Shown here: one piece after another, positions 52,272 to 60,874 of the stretch
How positions within the stretch are numbered: position 1 is the first letter of the stretch
Layout of the letters: every line of letters begins with the position of its first letter
Source: an uncultured Odoribacter sp.
GTDB lineage: Bacteria > Bacteroidota > Bacteroidia > Bacteroidales > Marinifilaceae
Length of the DNA stretch: 64,000 nucleotides
Assembly (NCBI GenBank): GCA_944321165.1
Contig: CALUKE010000001.1
Span: 62,001 to 126,000, forward strand
Direction of reading: 5' to 3'
Position numbers and translations under genes: made by a program
The notes under the pieces: generated by a model
Seen by the model: the letters and a program-made list of their open reading frames with translations, nothing else
What the model was told of the DNA's origin: nothing
Database searches by the model: none

Positions 52272-53333
52272 ATGAGAACATTTAAATTGATCTTTTTATG
52301 GGCAGCGCTCTGTCTATGCATACAGTTGGAAAGCCAGGCCCAGGAATTGCCGAACATTCATATTCTGGCAACAGGCGGTACAATTGCAGGGACAGGAACC
52401 ACGACAACCGGCAGCAGTTACACTGCCGGACAGGTTGCCATTGAAGAGCTGATAGCTGCCGTTCCGGAATTGAAGAAGATCGCCAGCATTACTGGCGAGC
52501 AAATTGTTAAAATCGGTTCTCAGGACATGTCCGACGATGTCTGGTTGAAATTGGCCCACTATCTGAACATGCTGCTTGCCCGTGAAGAGGTGGATGGGGT
52601 TGTCATTACCCACGGAACGGATACCATGGAGGAAACGGCATTCTTTCTGAATTTGACGGTAAAAAGCAGCAAACCGGTAGTCTTGGTCGGTGCCATGCGC
52701 CCTTCCACTTCTCTGAGTGCCGACGGACCGCTGAATCTGTATAATGCGGTTATTACTGCCGGTGCCCCTGAATCTGCCGGACGAGGAGTCCTGATAGTCA
52801 TGAACGGCAGCATATTGGGAGCTCATGCTGCAACTAAAATGAATACCATCCAGGTACAGGCATTCCAGGCACCCAATTCCGGCGCCTTGGGATATGTATT
52901 CAATGGAAAAGTCCATTACAATCAATCGACCGATAAACTTCATACGACACAATCGGTATTTGATGTGACCCATTTGAATAAATTGCCGAAAGTCGGTATT
53001 ATCTACGGTTATTCCCAGGTAGAGCCCGATGCGCTGGAGGCCTTGATTGCCAATCATTACCAGGGAATTGTCCATGCCGGCGTCGGTAACGGGAATATCC
53101 ACGTCAACCTGTTTGACAAATTGGCTGAAGCCAGCAAACAGGGCATCCGGATTGTACGTTCCAGCCGTGTTCCTACCGGACCGACCACTCCCGATGCCGA
53201 AGTCGATGATGCCCGATACGGTTTCATTGCCTCTCAGGAATTGAATCCACAGAAATCCCGCATTCTCCTGATGCTGGCATTGACACTGACCCAAGATCCA
53301 CAAGTCATTCAACATTATTTCGACACCTATTAA
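52272..53333 (+). CDS. ansB: Type II (periplasmic) L-asparaginase
   Basis: Asparaginase II hydrolyses asparagine to aspartate and ammonia in the periplasm. The 353-residue protein has a signal peptide (LIFLWAALCLCIQLESQAQ). Its first catalytic Thr is in ILATGGTIAGTGTTTTG and the second in VVITHGTDTMEETAFFL. Further family motifs are LVGAMRPSTSLSADGPLNLY and GIVHAGVGNGNIH. It sits 28 bases after dcuB and 8 bases before a porin-like gene, so a transport-and-degradation operon is very likely, in which aspartate made outside is taken up by Dcu. Confidence 0.95.
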   Translation: MRTFKLIFLWAALCLCIQLESQAQELPNIHILATGGTIAGTGTTTTGSSYTAGQVAIEELIAAVPELKKIASITGEQIVKIGSQDMSDDVWLKLAHYLNMLLAREEVDGVVITHGTDTMEETAFFLNLTVKSSKPVVLVGAMRPSTSLSADGPLNLYNAVITAGAPESAGRGVLIVMNGSILGAHAATKMNTIQVQAFQAPNSGALGYVFNGKVHYNQSTDKLHTTQSVFDVTHLNKLPKVGIIYGYSQVEPDALEALIANHYQGIVHAGVGNGNIHVNLFDKLAEASKQGIRIVRSSRVPTGPTTPDAEVDDARYGFIASQELNPQKSRILLMLALTLTQDPQVIQHYFDTY

Positions 53334-53341
53334 TTGCAAAT

Positions 53342-54523
53342 ATGAAAAAGATAATCTTATGGTGCTGTGGGTCACTGTTCGTTAGCTCCCTGACCTATGC
53401 CCAGGTCTCAGACACCTCTTCCACTCCCGACAATCAGATGGTATCCCTGTGGCAAAAAGTTACACAGTTGAAGAAAAAGACAGATGCCTTCCATCTCTAT
53501 TTGAATATGCAAGGCTCTTTCAACGCATATCTTCATAACGATGCGGAAACAAAAGCCGCCTTTCGGATGAACCAGCTTCGAATCGAGGCCAAAGGACAAA
53601 TTACAGACCGGATCTATTACCGTTATCGCCAACGCCTCAATCGGAGCAATCAGGCACAGACATTGGACAATCTGCCCTCTTCCATCGATTATGCGGCAGT
53701 AGGTTTCCGTATTACCCCGCGTTTTTCCATATTGGCGGGAAAACAATGTACCGCTTTCGGTGGTTTTGAATTCGATTTGAATCCCATTGAAGTATATCAA
53801 TATTGCGACATGATAGAATATATGAGCAATTTTTTGACCGGCGTAGATTTTTCTTACCGACTCAACGAAAAGAACGATTTCCACTTTCAAGTGGTCGATT
53901 CCAGAAATGGCTCTTTTCAAGACATGTACGGGAAAGTCGCTGCCGGAGTCGAGGCTGCCGAAGTACCTTTGGGATATACCCTCAACTGGAATGGCAGTCT
54001 GTGGGAGAACCGATTGAAGACCCGCTGGTCCGCCTCCATTTTCCACGAAGCCCAAAAGAAAAACTGGTATTATTATGCCCTGGGTACAGAACTGAATTTG
54101 AATCGATTCCTGGGGTTTCTGGATTTCATGTATTCCAAAGAAGATCTGGACAGAACTGGACTGATTACGGAGATTACCGCAACAGACGGATACGATACCC
54201 GAGCCATGGATTGCCGTTATCTGTCACTGGTGCTTCATCTCAACTACCGGATATTCCCGAAATGGAATCTTTTTGTCAAAGGCATGTATGAAACAGCTTC
54301 TGTCGAAAAGCAGACGGAATTGCTTGAAAAAGGCAAGTACAGAACAGCCTGGGGATATTTGGGCGGAATAGAATATTACCCCATGAAACAAAACCTTCAT
54401 TTTTTTCTGAATTATATCGGACGTTCCTATGAATATACAGACAAAGCCAAGGTATTCGGCGTCGGAAACAGTCATCCGCAACGGATAGAACTGGGCCTGG
54501 TCTATCAGTTGCCGTTATTTTAA
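53342..54523 (+). CDS. Porin-like outer-membrane protein, first of a tandem pair
   Basis: A 393-residue protein with a signal peptide (MKKIILWCCGSLFVSSLTYA) and a phosphate/pyrophosphate-selective-porin-like barrel. Motifs include AFRMNQLRIEAKGQITDRIY, SSIDYAAVGFRITPRFSILA and VPLGYTLNWNGSLW, and the final strand, IELGLVYQLPLF, ends in Phe. It is probably the outer-membrane channel that serves the upstream asparaginase and dicarboxylate carrier (8-base gap), but the substrate is inferred. It is closely related to the following gene at 54651-55835, over the whole length. Confidence 0.87.
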   Translation: MKKIILWCCGSLFVSSLTYAQVSDTSSTPDNQMVSLWQKVTQLKKKTDAFHLYLNMQGSFNAYLHNDAETKAAFRMNQLRIEAKGQITDRIYYRYRQRLNRSNQAQTLDNLPSSIDYAAVGFRITPRFSILAGKQCTAFGGFEFDLNPIEVYQYCDMIEYMSNFLTGVDFSYRLNEKNDFHFQVVDSRNGSFQDMYGKVAAGVEAAEVPLGYTLNWNGSLWENRLKTRWSASIFHEAQKKNWYYYALGTELNLNRFLGFLDFMYSKEDLDRTGLITEITATDGYDTRAMDCRYLSLVLHLNYRIFPKWNLFVKGMYETASVEKQTELLEKGKYRTAWGYLGGIEYYPMKQNLHFFLNYIGRSYEYTDKAKVFGVGNSHPQRIELGLVYQLPLF

Positions 54524-54537
54524 AAACAAACATACAT

Positions 54538-54586
54538 CGTATTCAGAATCAATCATTTATATTCCACTCAAAGAATCCTGAATACG
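54538..54586 (+). terminator. Inverted repeat between the two porin-like genes
   Basis: CGTATTCAG at 54538-54546 pairs with CTGAATACG at 54578-54586, loop 31 bases. It lies 14 bases past the first porin stop; no U-tract follows, so attenuation is as likely as termination. Confidence 0.5.
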
Positions 54587-54590
54587 ATAG

Positions 54591-54621
54591 TTGTTACATT
54601 GATTCATTTATATTACTTTTG
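54591..54621 (+). promoter_or_regulatory. Promoter of the second porin-like gene, TTG-N20-TACTTTTG
   Basis: TTG at 54591-54593 and TACTTTTG at 54614-54621 have a 20-base spacer. It lies 29 bases upstream of the ATG at 54651, so the second porin gene can be expressed separately. Confidence 0.6.
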
Positions 54622-54650
54622 CGGCCTATTAACCGTGAATGTAAAAAAAT

Positions 54651-55835
54651 ATGAATCACCTCCGATTTTACTGGCTGTTGGGGCTTTCTTTATGGGGAAG
54701 CTTTTCTTTACATGCCTCTCCGTCGTCAGATACTTTACCCAGACAAACCTTGTCTGAAAAATTTTCTGCATTCCAGCAATACAATCGTTTGCCTCAGGTC
54801 GATTTGAATACGAGAATGGCTTTCCACCACACTCTTGCCGGGACCACGGAAGCCCAATCGATGTTTCGGGTCGATTATCTGCGTTTGGAAGTCAGTGGTG
54901 ACATTACCGACCGCATTTATTACAAATGGTTGCAACATCTCAATCGGAGCAATGCACCCGGACAAATGGACAACATGCCTTCTTCGATCGATTGTCTCGG
55001 TCTCGGGTTTCGGCTTACCCCCCGTTTATCTTCCTTTATCGGAAAACAATACGCTGATTTCGGCGGTTTTGAATACGATGCCAGTCCGGCCGAGGTATAT
55101 GAATATTCAGACCTGGGTAATGCTATCACCTGTTTTTTGGTTGGAGCCAACCTTTCCTGGTGGTTTACACCCAATCAGGAACTCCGTCTCCAAATCGTAG
55201 ACGGACGCTCCGGACTGGCAGCCGATACTTACGGAACTCTCCCGGAAACGGTACGGCCGGCCAAAGTTCCGCTCGGTTACACCCTGAACTGGAACGGCAG
55301 TTTTGCCGAGCAGCGTTTTCTGACCCGCTGTTCTTTTTCTATTTTTCACGAGGGGAAAAAACAAAACGTTTATTTTCTGGCTTTAGCAGCCGCCTGGGTA
55401 CAGGAAAGATTCAACATGTATCTGGATGCCATGTATTCGGTCGAAGATATCGACAAACTGGGACTCATGTCCCAGCTGATCTGCCAATCGGAAGAAACGG
55501 TCCGCGTCCAGCACTGCGAATACCTTTCGCTGGTCAGCCGCTTGAATTACAGGCTTTTTCCCAAATGGAACCTTTTTGTCAAAGGCATGTATGAAACAAT
55601 GGGCATCCATCGGGCATATGAATCCATGGAATCGGGAAAATACCGGACCTGTTGGGGATACCAAGGCGGCATCGAATATTATCCCATGAAGGAAAACCTG
55701 CGATTCTTTGCCTTATTCCGGGGAAAACGATATTCCTGTTCCTCCCTGGGAGAAAAATTCCAGACAATCAATGAACATCCCCGAGGATTCTCCTTGGGAT
55801 TGATCTACAAAATTCCTATCCTCCATAGCAAATAA
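54651..55835 (+). CDS. Porin-like outer-membrane protein, second of a tandem pair
   Basis: A 394-residue protein with a signal peptide (FYWLLGLSLWGSFSLHA) and the same barrel plan as the gene before it. Both share blocks such as RVDYLRLEVSGDITDRIYYK, NMPSSIDCLGLGFRLTPRLS, VPLGYTLNWNGSF, FPKWNLFVKGMYE and GGIEYYPMKENLRFF. The last strand is FSLGLIYKIPI, with a short tail (LHSK), unlike the Phe end of the first copy. It has its own promoter and a terminator shared with the convergent PPi-PFK gene. The copies are diverged enough to have different selectivity. Confidence 0.87.
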   Translation: MNHLRFYWLLGLSLWGSFSLHASPSSDTLPRQTLSEKFSAFQQYNRLPQVDLNTRMAFHHTLAGTTEAQSMFRVDYLRLEVSGDITDRIYYKWLQHLNRSNAPGQMDNMPSSIDCLGLGFRLTPRLSSFIGKQYADFGGFEYDASPAEVYEYSDLGNAITCFLVGANLSWWFTPNQELRLQIVDGRSGLAADTYGTLPETVRPAKVPLGYTLNWNGSFAEQRFLTRCSFSIFHEGKKQNVYFLALAAAWVQERFNMYLDAMYSVEDIDKLGLMSQLICQSEETVRVQHCEYLSLVSRLNYRLFPKWNLFVKGMYETMGIHRAYESMESGKYRTCWGYQGGIEYYPMKENLRFFALFRGKRYSCSSLGEKFQTINEHPRGFSLGLIYKIPILHSK

Positions 55836-55840
55836 CCATA

Positions 55841-55884
55841 AAAAACAGCGGAATCACTTCACATGTTATTCTCCGCTGTCCTTT
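55841..55884. terminator. Convergent terminator between porin and PPi-PFK genes
   Basis: ACAGCGGA (55845-55852) pairs with TCCGCTGT (55872-55879) around a 19-base loop. It is flanked by T runs on both strands (TTTTTT on the minus side and CTTTTA on the plus side), so it can terminate transcripts from both sides. Confidence 0.8.
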
Positions 55885-55900
55885 TATATTTACCGTGCTT

Positions 55901-57115
55901 TCAACGGTTCAAGATTTTGTCATACTCGAACATCTCTGGATCGCTCAGCCATTCACGGGCCCGTTCCCGATCCTGGGCCGTTAAATAATACATATTTTCC
56001 GCAAAAGTCTGACGAACGACCTCTTTTTCAATATTCACCAGACGGGTCCGGATTTTCCCCTGTTCGTCTTCCACATCTTTCAGGTATACAGGAATTACCT
56101 CTTCTTCCAGATTAACAGCCACCATACATCCGGTATGTCCTTCATCATAAAGTTTTTTCACTCCGATCCCCAAGGTGGTGCAATAAGTCAAATCAAAAGC
56201 GGCCGGATCGACACAACGCAAAGAATACCCCACTTCTACCGGGCGGCAGATAATGCCCAATCCCAGTTCTTTCAAGCGCGTTTTCAGAATCTTGGTGATG
56301 ACATGTGCTTTGCTCACCTCTGATAATTCGGGATGCCCATGAGCATCATAATCGAACGTAATACCGGAGGAAGCAATGTCTTCGTCCTTCAAGAAATGAA
56401 AAATACCTTCACTGACAACGGCTACCCCAAATTTCTGTCCTACAATCCGTCGCTTGATCATGGAAGAGATAATCAAACGGATGACTTTGTCGATGGTGAT
56501 CTGTGTTTTGTTGAACATCTCCGGAATAATGATCATAGAAGCATGAATGCCTTTACCGATCTCAAAAGCCAAGTGACCGGCTTCCCGTCCCATCGACATC
56601 AGCAAATACCAGTTTTGCGTGGTTGAAGCTTCCGCTTTGACCACTTTCCCGATTGTCACTCCCATTTCTTTGGCAGAGGTAAAACCAAAGGTCGGGATAC
56701 CCTCCGGCAAAGGCAGATCATTATCGATGGTTTTCGGAACATGAATGTTTCGAATATTGATCTGATGAGCGGCCAAATATTTAGTCAGCCGGTTGGCTGT
56801 AGAGGCCGTGTCATCACCACCGATTGTCACCAGCAGTTCGATGCCTTCCTTCACAAACAAATTGGTAGTAAAATCTTCATCCCGAGGTTTAAAACGACTC
56901 ATTTTGATGGCGGAACCACCCCGACAATAAATCTGATCTGCTTTGTCGTAGGTCAGCTCTTCCACTTCCGGATGTTCGGCAAACAAACCTTTATATCCTT
57001 CATGGACAGCCAATACCCGATAACCGTCATTCAAAAAAACTTTGGTTACAGTTGCCACAACTGTATTAATTCCCGGTGCGGGGCCTCCGCCACACAGGAT
57101 CGCAATAGTTCTCAT
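55901..57115 (-). CDS. Pyrophosphate-dependent 6-phosphofructokinase
   Basis: This enzyme phosphorylates fructose 6-phosphate with PPi instead of ATP, saving ATP and permitting reversibility. The start is MRTIAILCGGGPAPGINTVV (ATG 57115); an extra 11 residues upstream (MSPHNNNKLNT) do not fit the family. The 404-residue protein has GGDDTAS with Asp102 and PKTIDND with Lys128. Both are signatures of PPi-type PFK; ATP-PFK has Gly at the equivalent of each. It ends convergent to the porin genes. Its -33/-7 promoter is embedded in the pgi terminator region, 31-62 bases upstream of the start. Confidence 0.93.
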   Translation of the reverse strand: MRTIAILCGGGPAPGINTVVATVTKVFLNDGYRVLAVHEGYKGLFAEHPEVEELTYDKADQIYCRGGSAIKMSRFKPRDEDFTTNLFVKEGIELLVTIGGDDTASTANRLTKYLAAHQINIRNIHVPKTIDNDLPLPEGIPTFGFTSAKEMGVTIGKVVKAEASTTQNWYLLMSMGREAGHLAFEIGKGIHASMIIIPEMFNKTQITIDKVIRLIISSMIKRRIVGQKFGVAVVSEGIFHFLKDEDIASSGITFDYDAHGHPELSEVSKAHVITKILKTRLKELGLGIICRPVEVGYSLRCVDPAAFDLTYCTTLGIGVKKLYDEGHTGCMVAVNLEEEVIPVYLKDVEDEQGKIRTRLVNIEKEVVRQTFAENMYYLTAQDRERAREWLSDPEMFEYDKILNR

Positions 57116-57145
57116 AGTATTTAATTTATTGTTATTGTGCGGCGA

Positions 57146-57177
57146 CAAATTTAAAGAAAATCACGGGAATAAACAAA
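57146..57177 (-). promoter_or_regulatory. PPi-PFK promoter, TTTG-N20-TAAATTTG
   Basis: TTTG (57177-57174) and TAAATTTG (57153-57146) on the minus strand are separated by 20 bases, the ideal Bacteroidota pattern. The TTTG lies inside the foot of the pgi terminator stem, so the two signals overlap. Confidence 0.7.
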
Positions 57178-57219
57178 ATGAGGGGACGCGGTTTCTTCAC
57201 TGCGTCCCCTCATTTTGTT
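57172..57219 (-). terminator. Terminator of pgi
   Basis: A perfect 18 bp stem, AACAAAATGAGGGGACGC / GCGTCCCCTCATTTTGTT, with a 12-base loop lies 15 bases past the pgi stop on the minus strand. T-rich bases follow. Confidence 0.9.
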
Positions 57220-57233
57220 ATAATTTCAATTTT

Positions 57234-58562
57234 TTACAATCTGGCTTTGATTGCTTTGGAAGCCTCTTCATATCCCGGTTTGTCCAACAAGGCAAACATA
57301 TTGTTTTTATAGGCTTCTACTCCCGGTTGGTCAAAAGGATTCACTCCCAACATACATCCGGAAATGCCACACGCCAACTCAAAGAAATAGAACAACTGAC
57401 CGATATACAATGCGGTCAAAGCCGGCATGACTACCTTCATATTGGGAACACCGCCATCGACATGAGCAATCTGTGTACCCAATTCAGCCATTTTATTGAC
57501 TTCATCCACCCGTTTCCCGGCCAGAAAATTCAGTTTGTCCAGATTGGCTTCATCTGCAGGAATTTCAACCTTATAGTGGGGAGATTCAACGGAAACCACC
57601 GTTTCCATCAACATCCGGACTCCCTGCTGAATATATTGTCCCATAGAATGCAAATCGGTCGTAAAATCAACCCCTGCCGGAAAAATACCTTTGTTTTCTT
57701 TCCCTTCACTCTCTCCGTACAGCTGTTTCCACCATTCCGTAATATAGTGCAATTTCGGATTGAAATTAGCCAATAATTCCACAGCATATCCTTTCCGGTA
57801 AAGAGCGGTACGGGCAACGGCATACTCTGCCGCCAGGCTGCGGTCATGGTTGAGACAGAGCTCTCGCATTTCCACCGCCCCTTTTACCAATTCCCGAATA
57901 TCAAACCCGGCAATGGCAATCGGCAATAATCCCACCGGCGTCAATACAGAAAAACGTCCTCCCACGTTATCAGGAATCACAAAAGTTTTGTATCCCTCCT
58001 GATCTGCCAAGGTCCGCAACGCCCCTTTCGCGGCATCGGTAATGGCAACGATCCGTTTCCGGGCTTCCTCCTTGCCTACTCTGGATTCCAACAATTCTTT
58101 CAACAGACGGAATGCAATGGCCGGTTCAGTGGTAGTTCCCGACTTGGAAATAACGCAAATACCAAATTCCTTGTCCTGCAGATAATGCAACAATTCATGG
58201 TAATAATCCTCACCGATATTATGACCGGCAAAAATCACTTTCATTCCATTCGGTTCGTAGTTGTGAAAACTATCGGCCAGCGCCTCAATAACGGCCCGTG
58301 CACCCAGATACGAGCCACCGATCCCGATGACTACCACCACCTGAGTACGCGCTCTCAATGCGGCCGCCGTTTTTTCGATATCCTGTAATTGTTCGGTAGT
58401 GATTTCAATCGGTAAATCCAACCATCCCAGGAAATCATTTCCTTTAGCAGTTCCGTCTTTCAAACTTTTCAGAGCCTGCTGAGCCTGAGGAAACAGACTT
58501 TCCATCTCCTCTTTACTCACGAACTGACAGATTTTACTGTAATCAAACCTAATGCTGTTCAT
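57234..58562 (-). CDS. pgi: Glucose-6-phosphate isomerase
   Basis: Pgi interconverts glucose 6-phosphate and fructose 6-phosphate. The start is [20 protein letters not shown] (ATG 58562). The 442-residue length is that of the short bacterial Pgi group. Sugar-phosphate motifs are [59 protein letters not shown], and the catalytic Glu in [20 protein letters not shown]. The C-terminal [20 protein letters not shown], followed by PGVEAYK, is highly conserved. It is upstream of the PPi-PFK gene, and the two steps work in sequence, although each has its own terminator or promoter. Confidence 0.96.
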   Translation of the reverse strand: MNSIRFDYSKICQFVSKEEMESLFPQAQQALKSLKDGTAKGNDFLGWLDLPIEITTEQLQDIEKTAAALRARTQVVVVIGIGGSYLGARAVIEALADSFHNYEPNGMKVIFAGHNIGEDYYHELLHYLQDKEFGICVISKSGTTTEPAIAFRLLKELLESRVGKEEARKRIVAITDAAKGALRTLADQEGYKTFVIPDNVGGRFSVLTPVGLLPIAIAGFDIRELVKGAVEMRELCLNHDRSLAAEYAVARTALYRKGYAVELLANFNPKLHYITEWWKQLYGESEGKENKGIFPAGVDFTTDLHSMGQYIQQGVRMLMETVVSVESPHYKVEIPADEANLDKLNFLAGKRVDEVNKMAELGTQIAHVDGGVPNMKVVMPALTALYIGQLFYFFELACGISGCMLGVNPFDQPGVEAYKNNMFALLDKPGYEEASKAIKARL

Positions 58563-58599
58563 AATCAATTATATTACCTGTGTAGTTTTATTTCTTATG

Positions 58600-58607
58600 C
58601 AAATGTA
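58600..58607 (-). promoter_or_regulatory. pgi promoter -7 element (TACATTTG)
   Basis: A perfect TAnnTTTG match on the minus strand 37 bases upstream of the pgi ATG and 11 bases downstream of the DUF151 gene stop. The -33 is poorly conserved. Confidence 0.5.
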
Positions 58608-58618
58608 TAAAAAAGGAT

Positions 58619-59185
58619 TTATTTCCCCATGTTTTTTAACAAATCTCTGATCTGTGAAGCCTTCTCATACTCCTCTTTACGCACTGCCTCATCGAGCATT
58701 TTCATCAATTCCTGAACGGTATAAGCAGGCACAGACTCGCTGTCTTTTTCTGTCGGCCGGTTCTCTGAAGAAGTCGATCCGACGGCAATTCCGGCTTTCT
58801 CGACAATCTCCGGAGTGGTGTAAATGGGACAATGACAACGCAAAGCCAATGCAATGGCATCCGAAGTCCGGGAATCGATACGTATCGATTGTCTTTCAGT
58901 TTGAAAAAGTAGTTCCGCATAAAAAATACCTGCATCCAGACGGTATATGTATACCTCCTTCAATTCGGCCTGCAGGGCATCGATTAATTTTTTAATCAGA
59001 TCATGGGTCAAGGGACGCTGGGTTTGCATTTTTTCAAGTTGAATAGCAATCGATTGGGCTTCAGGCATACCGATGACAATCGGTATCCGATAGGTATCCT
59101 GTTCATCCGCCAAGATAAGGGCGTATGCACCGGCCTGCGACATGCTGTACGACAGCCCCAAAACTTTTAGTTTAACTCTATCCAT
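58619..59185 (-). CDS. Bifunctional nuclease-like protein (DUF151 plus UVR motif)
   Basis: The 188-residue protein has the DUF151 domain (about 1-130), with RIPIVIGMPEAQSIAIQLEK and SIRIDSRTSDAIALALRCHC, the usual invariant block. A C-terminal UvrB/UvrC-type motif (about 155-188, MLDEAVRKEEYEKASQIRDL) follows. DUF151 proteins are reported to have RNase and DNase activity in plants, but the bacterial role is unsettled. The link between these two domains is a common Bacteroidota architecture. It sits between sdaA (57-base gap upstream) and pgi. Confidence 0.9.
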   Translation of the reverse strand: MDRVKLKVLGLSYSMSQAGAYALILADEQDTYRIPIVIGMPEAQSIAIQLEKMQTQRPLTHDLIKKLIDALQAELKEVYIYRLDAGIFYAELLFQTERQSIRIDSRTSDAIALALRCHCPIYTTPEIVEKAGIAVGSTSSENRPTEKDSESVPAYTVQELMKMLDEAVRKEEYEKASQIRDLLKNMGK

Positions 59186-59242
59186 CTCAAAATAATTTTA
59201 GCATCTGTTACACGAACTGACGTTCATGGTTTTGGTTGCATT

Positions 59243-60472
59243 CTACTTTTCATTTTGGGAAGCCTGATGACTCAGTTCTTTCATGCATACGTGTGCCAAT
59301 CCTCCCAAACTGGTTTCCCGGTATTTGGCCTGCATATCCCGGCCTGTTTCCATCATGGTTTTTACCACTTCATCGAAAGACACCATGTGCCGACCGTCGG
59401 AATACAATGCATACAAAGCGGCTTCCCGGGCTTTCTGAGCAACAAAGGCATTGCGTTCTATGCAGGGAATCTGTACATATCCCATAACGGGGTCGCACGT
59501 CAACCCCAGATTATGCTCGAATCCCATTTCCGCCGCATATTCGATTTGCCGAGGGGTTCCCCCCCAGATCTGGGCAGCAGCCCCGGCAGCCATGGCACAA
59601 GCCGTTCCCAATTCTCCCTGACAGCCGACCTCGGCCCCCGAAATGGATCCGTTGCTTTTGACAATGTTCCCGATCAGACCGGCCGTGGCCAAACCGCGGA
59701 TAATCCGGTAATCCGGCATTTTCTGGTCGTGCTTCATAAAATACATCAGAGCCGGCAATACACCGGAAGCTCCACAAGTAGGTGCTGTAACGACTTTCCC
59801 GCCGCCGGCATTTTCCTCCGATACCGCCAGGGCGGCAGCAAAAAGCATTCCCATGGGACGGGATGATCCGGACGATTGCAAAGCCTTTATATTGTAAGAA
59901 CTGGCTTTACGAGCCAATTTCAGAGCTCCGGGAAGTACCCCTTCGGTCACCAGTCCTCTCTCGACAGATTGCTGCATCTGCAGCCAAACCTCCTCTAAAT
60001 AATCAAAAATTTCATGTCCTTCGTATTTTTCCACATAATCGACAAAGGTACAACCTTCATCCAAACACCATTTCATGACCTCTGCCATGCTTGTCTTCGG
60101 ATACAGATTGCCGCCATCAAATGTCCCTTTTTCATCCCAAAGGGCGCCACCGCCGACACTGTATACCTCCCAACTGTCAATCAGATTCCCTTGGGAATAT
60201 GCTTCGAACAACATGCCATTGGGATGTCTGGGCAAAAAGAGATCCGGTTTCCAGACAATTTCCACTGCATCCGGCCGGTCGATCACTTTTTGAATGGCAC
60301 TGTCTGTTCCATGGCCTCTTCCGGTCAATGCCAGACTTCCATACAGAGTCACTTTGAATTTTTCCGCCTCGGGATGTTTTTCCAAAAACATCCCGGCCGC
60401 ACGACTGGGCCCCATCGTATGACTGGATGAGGGACCGTATCCCATATTGTAAATTTCTCGTATCGATTTCAT
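59243..60472 (-). CDS. sdaA: L-serine ammonia-lyase (serine dehydratase), iron-sulfur type
   Basis: SdaA deaminates serine to pyruvate and ammonia using an oxygen-sensitive [4Fe-4S] cluster. The 409-residue single-chain protein starts with the family motif SIREIYNMGYGPSSSHTMGP and has GTDSAIQKVI. Cluster ligand cysteines lie in VTAPTCGASGVLPALMYFMK, GAEVGCQGELGTACAMAAGA and LTCDPVMGYVQIPCIERNA. Complete fusion of the alpha and beta domains is indicated. It is the first gene of the minus-strand group after rnpB, and fits amino-acid fermentation in this window. Confidence 0.96.
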   Translation of the reverse strand: MKSIREIYNMGYGPSSSHTMGPSRAAGMFLEKHPEAEKFKVTLYGSLALTGRGHGTDSAIQKVIDRPDAVEIVWKPDLFLPRHPNGMLFEAYSQGNLIDSWEVYSVGGGALWDEKGTFDGGNLYPKTSMAEVMKWCLDEGCTFVDYVEKYEGHEIFDYLEEVWLQMQQSVERGLVTEGVLPGALKLARKASSYNIKALQSSGSSRPMGMLFAAALAVSEENAGGGKVVTAPTCGASGVLPALMYFMKHDQKMPDYRIIRGLATAGLIGNIVKSNGSISGAEVGCQGELGTACAMAAGAAAQIWGGTPRQIEYAAEMGFEHNLGLTCDPVMGYVQIPCIERNAFVAQKAREAALYALYSDGRHMVSFDEVVKTMMETGRDMQAKYRETSLGGLAHVCMKELSHQASQNEK

Positions 60473-60496
60473 ACATTTTGAGTTTTTATATAAAAA

Positions 60497-60857
60497 AATA
60501 GTAGGCCTGTAAGCCGGGTTCTGTACCTTGCGGTTTCTATCATTTATCTACTCTGCAAATCACTCTGCAGCTCTAGCAGCCTACCCCCCGGCATTGATCG
60601 GGCCGATCAAATGCGCCGGTATACATGGCCTTGCAACCCATAAGACGTACGGCTACCGCAGTCACCTGCAATACCGGTGGGCTCTTACCCCACCTTTTCA
60701 CCCTTATTCCGACAGAAAACAGATTTCCGCGAAACGGTTCTTTTCTGTTACGTTACTATGCTCTCACGAACATCTTCCCGTTAAGAAGTATGGTGCCCTG
60801 TGTTGCCCGGACTTTCCTCTTTCCCCAAAGGGACAGCGATAGAACGGCCTACTATTT
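60497..60857 (-). ncRNA. rnpB: RNase P RNA, bacterial type A
   Basis: This is the catalytic RNA that trims tRNA 5' leaders. On the minus strand it begins AAATAGTAGGCCGTTCTATC and has the conserved GGAAAGTCCGGGCAACACAG near the 5' end. It ends AGAACCCGGCTTACAGGCC, the matching 3' core. The P1 helix is formed by AAATAGTAGGCC at one end and GGCCTACTATTT at the other, which sets the boundaries. The length of about 361 nt suits the class. It lies between yqgE (17 bases past its stop) and sdaA. No clean promoter box was seen at its 5' end, so it may be processed from the yqgE transcript. Confidence 0.95.
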
Positions 60858-60874
60858 GAATATTCTTCAAAGAA

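Noticed and set aside
52314..53375. Open frame of 353 codons on the minus strand across the asparaginase gene
   Set aside because: Antisense to a complete asparaginase with both Thr active-site motifs; no domain or start signal supports the antisense frame.
57042..57776. Open frame of 244 codons on the plus strand across the PPi-PFK start and pgi end
   Set aside because: It crosses two real gene ends and the pgi terminator and promoter, and has no domain.
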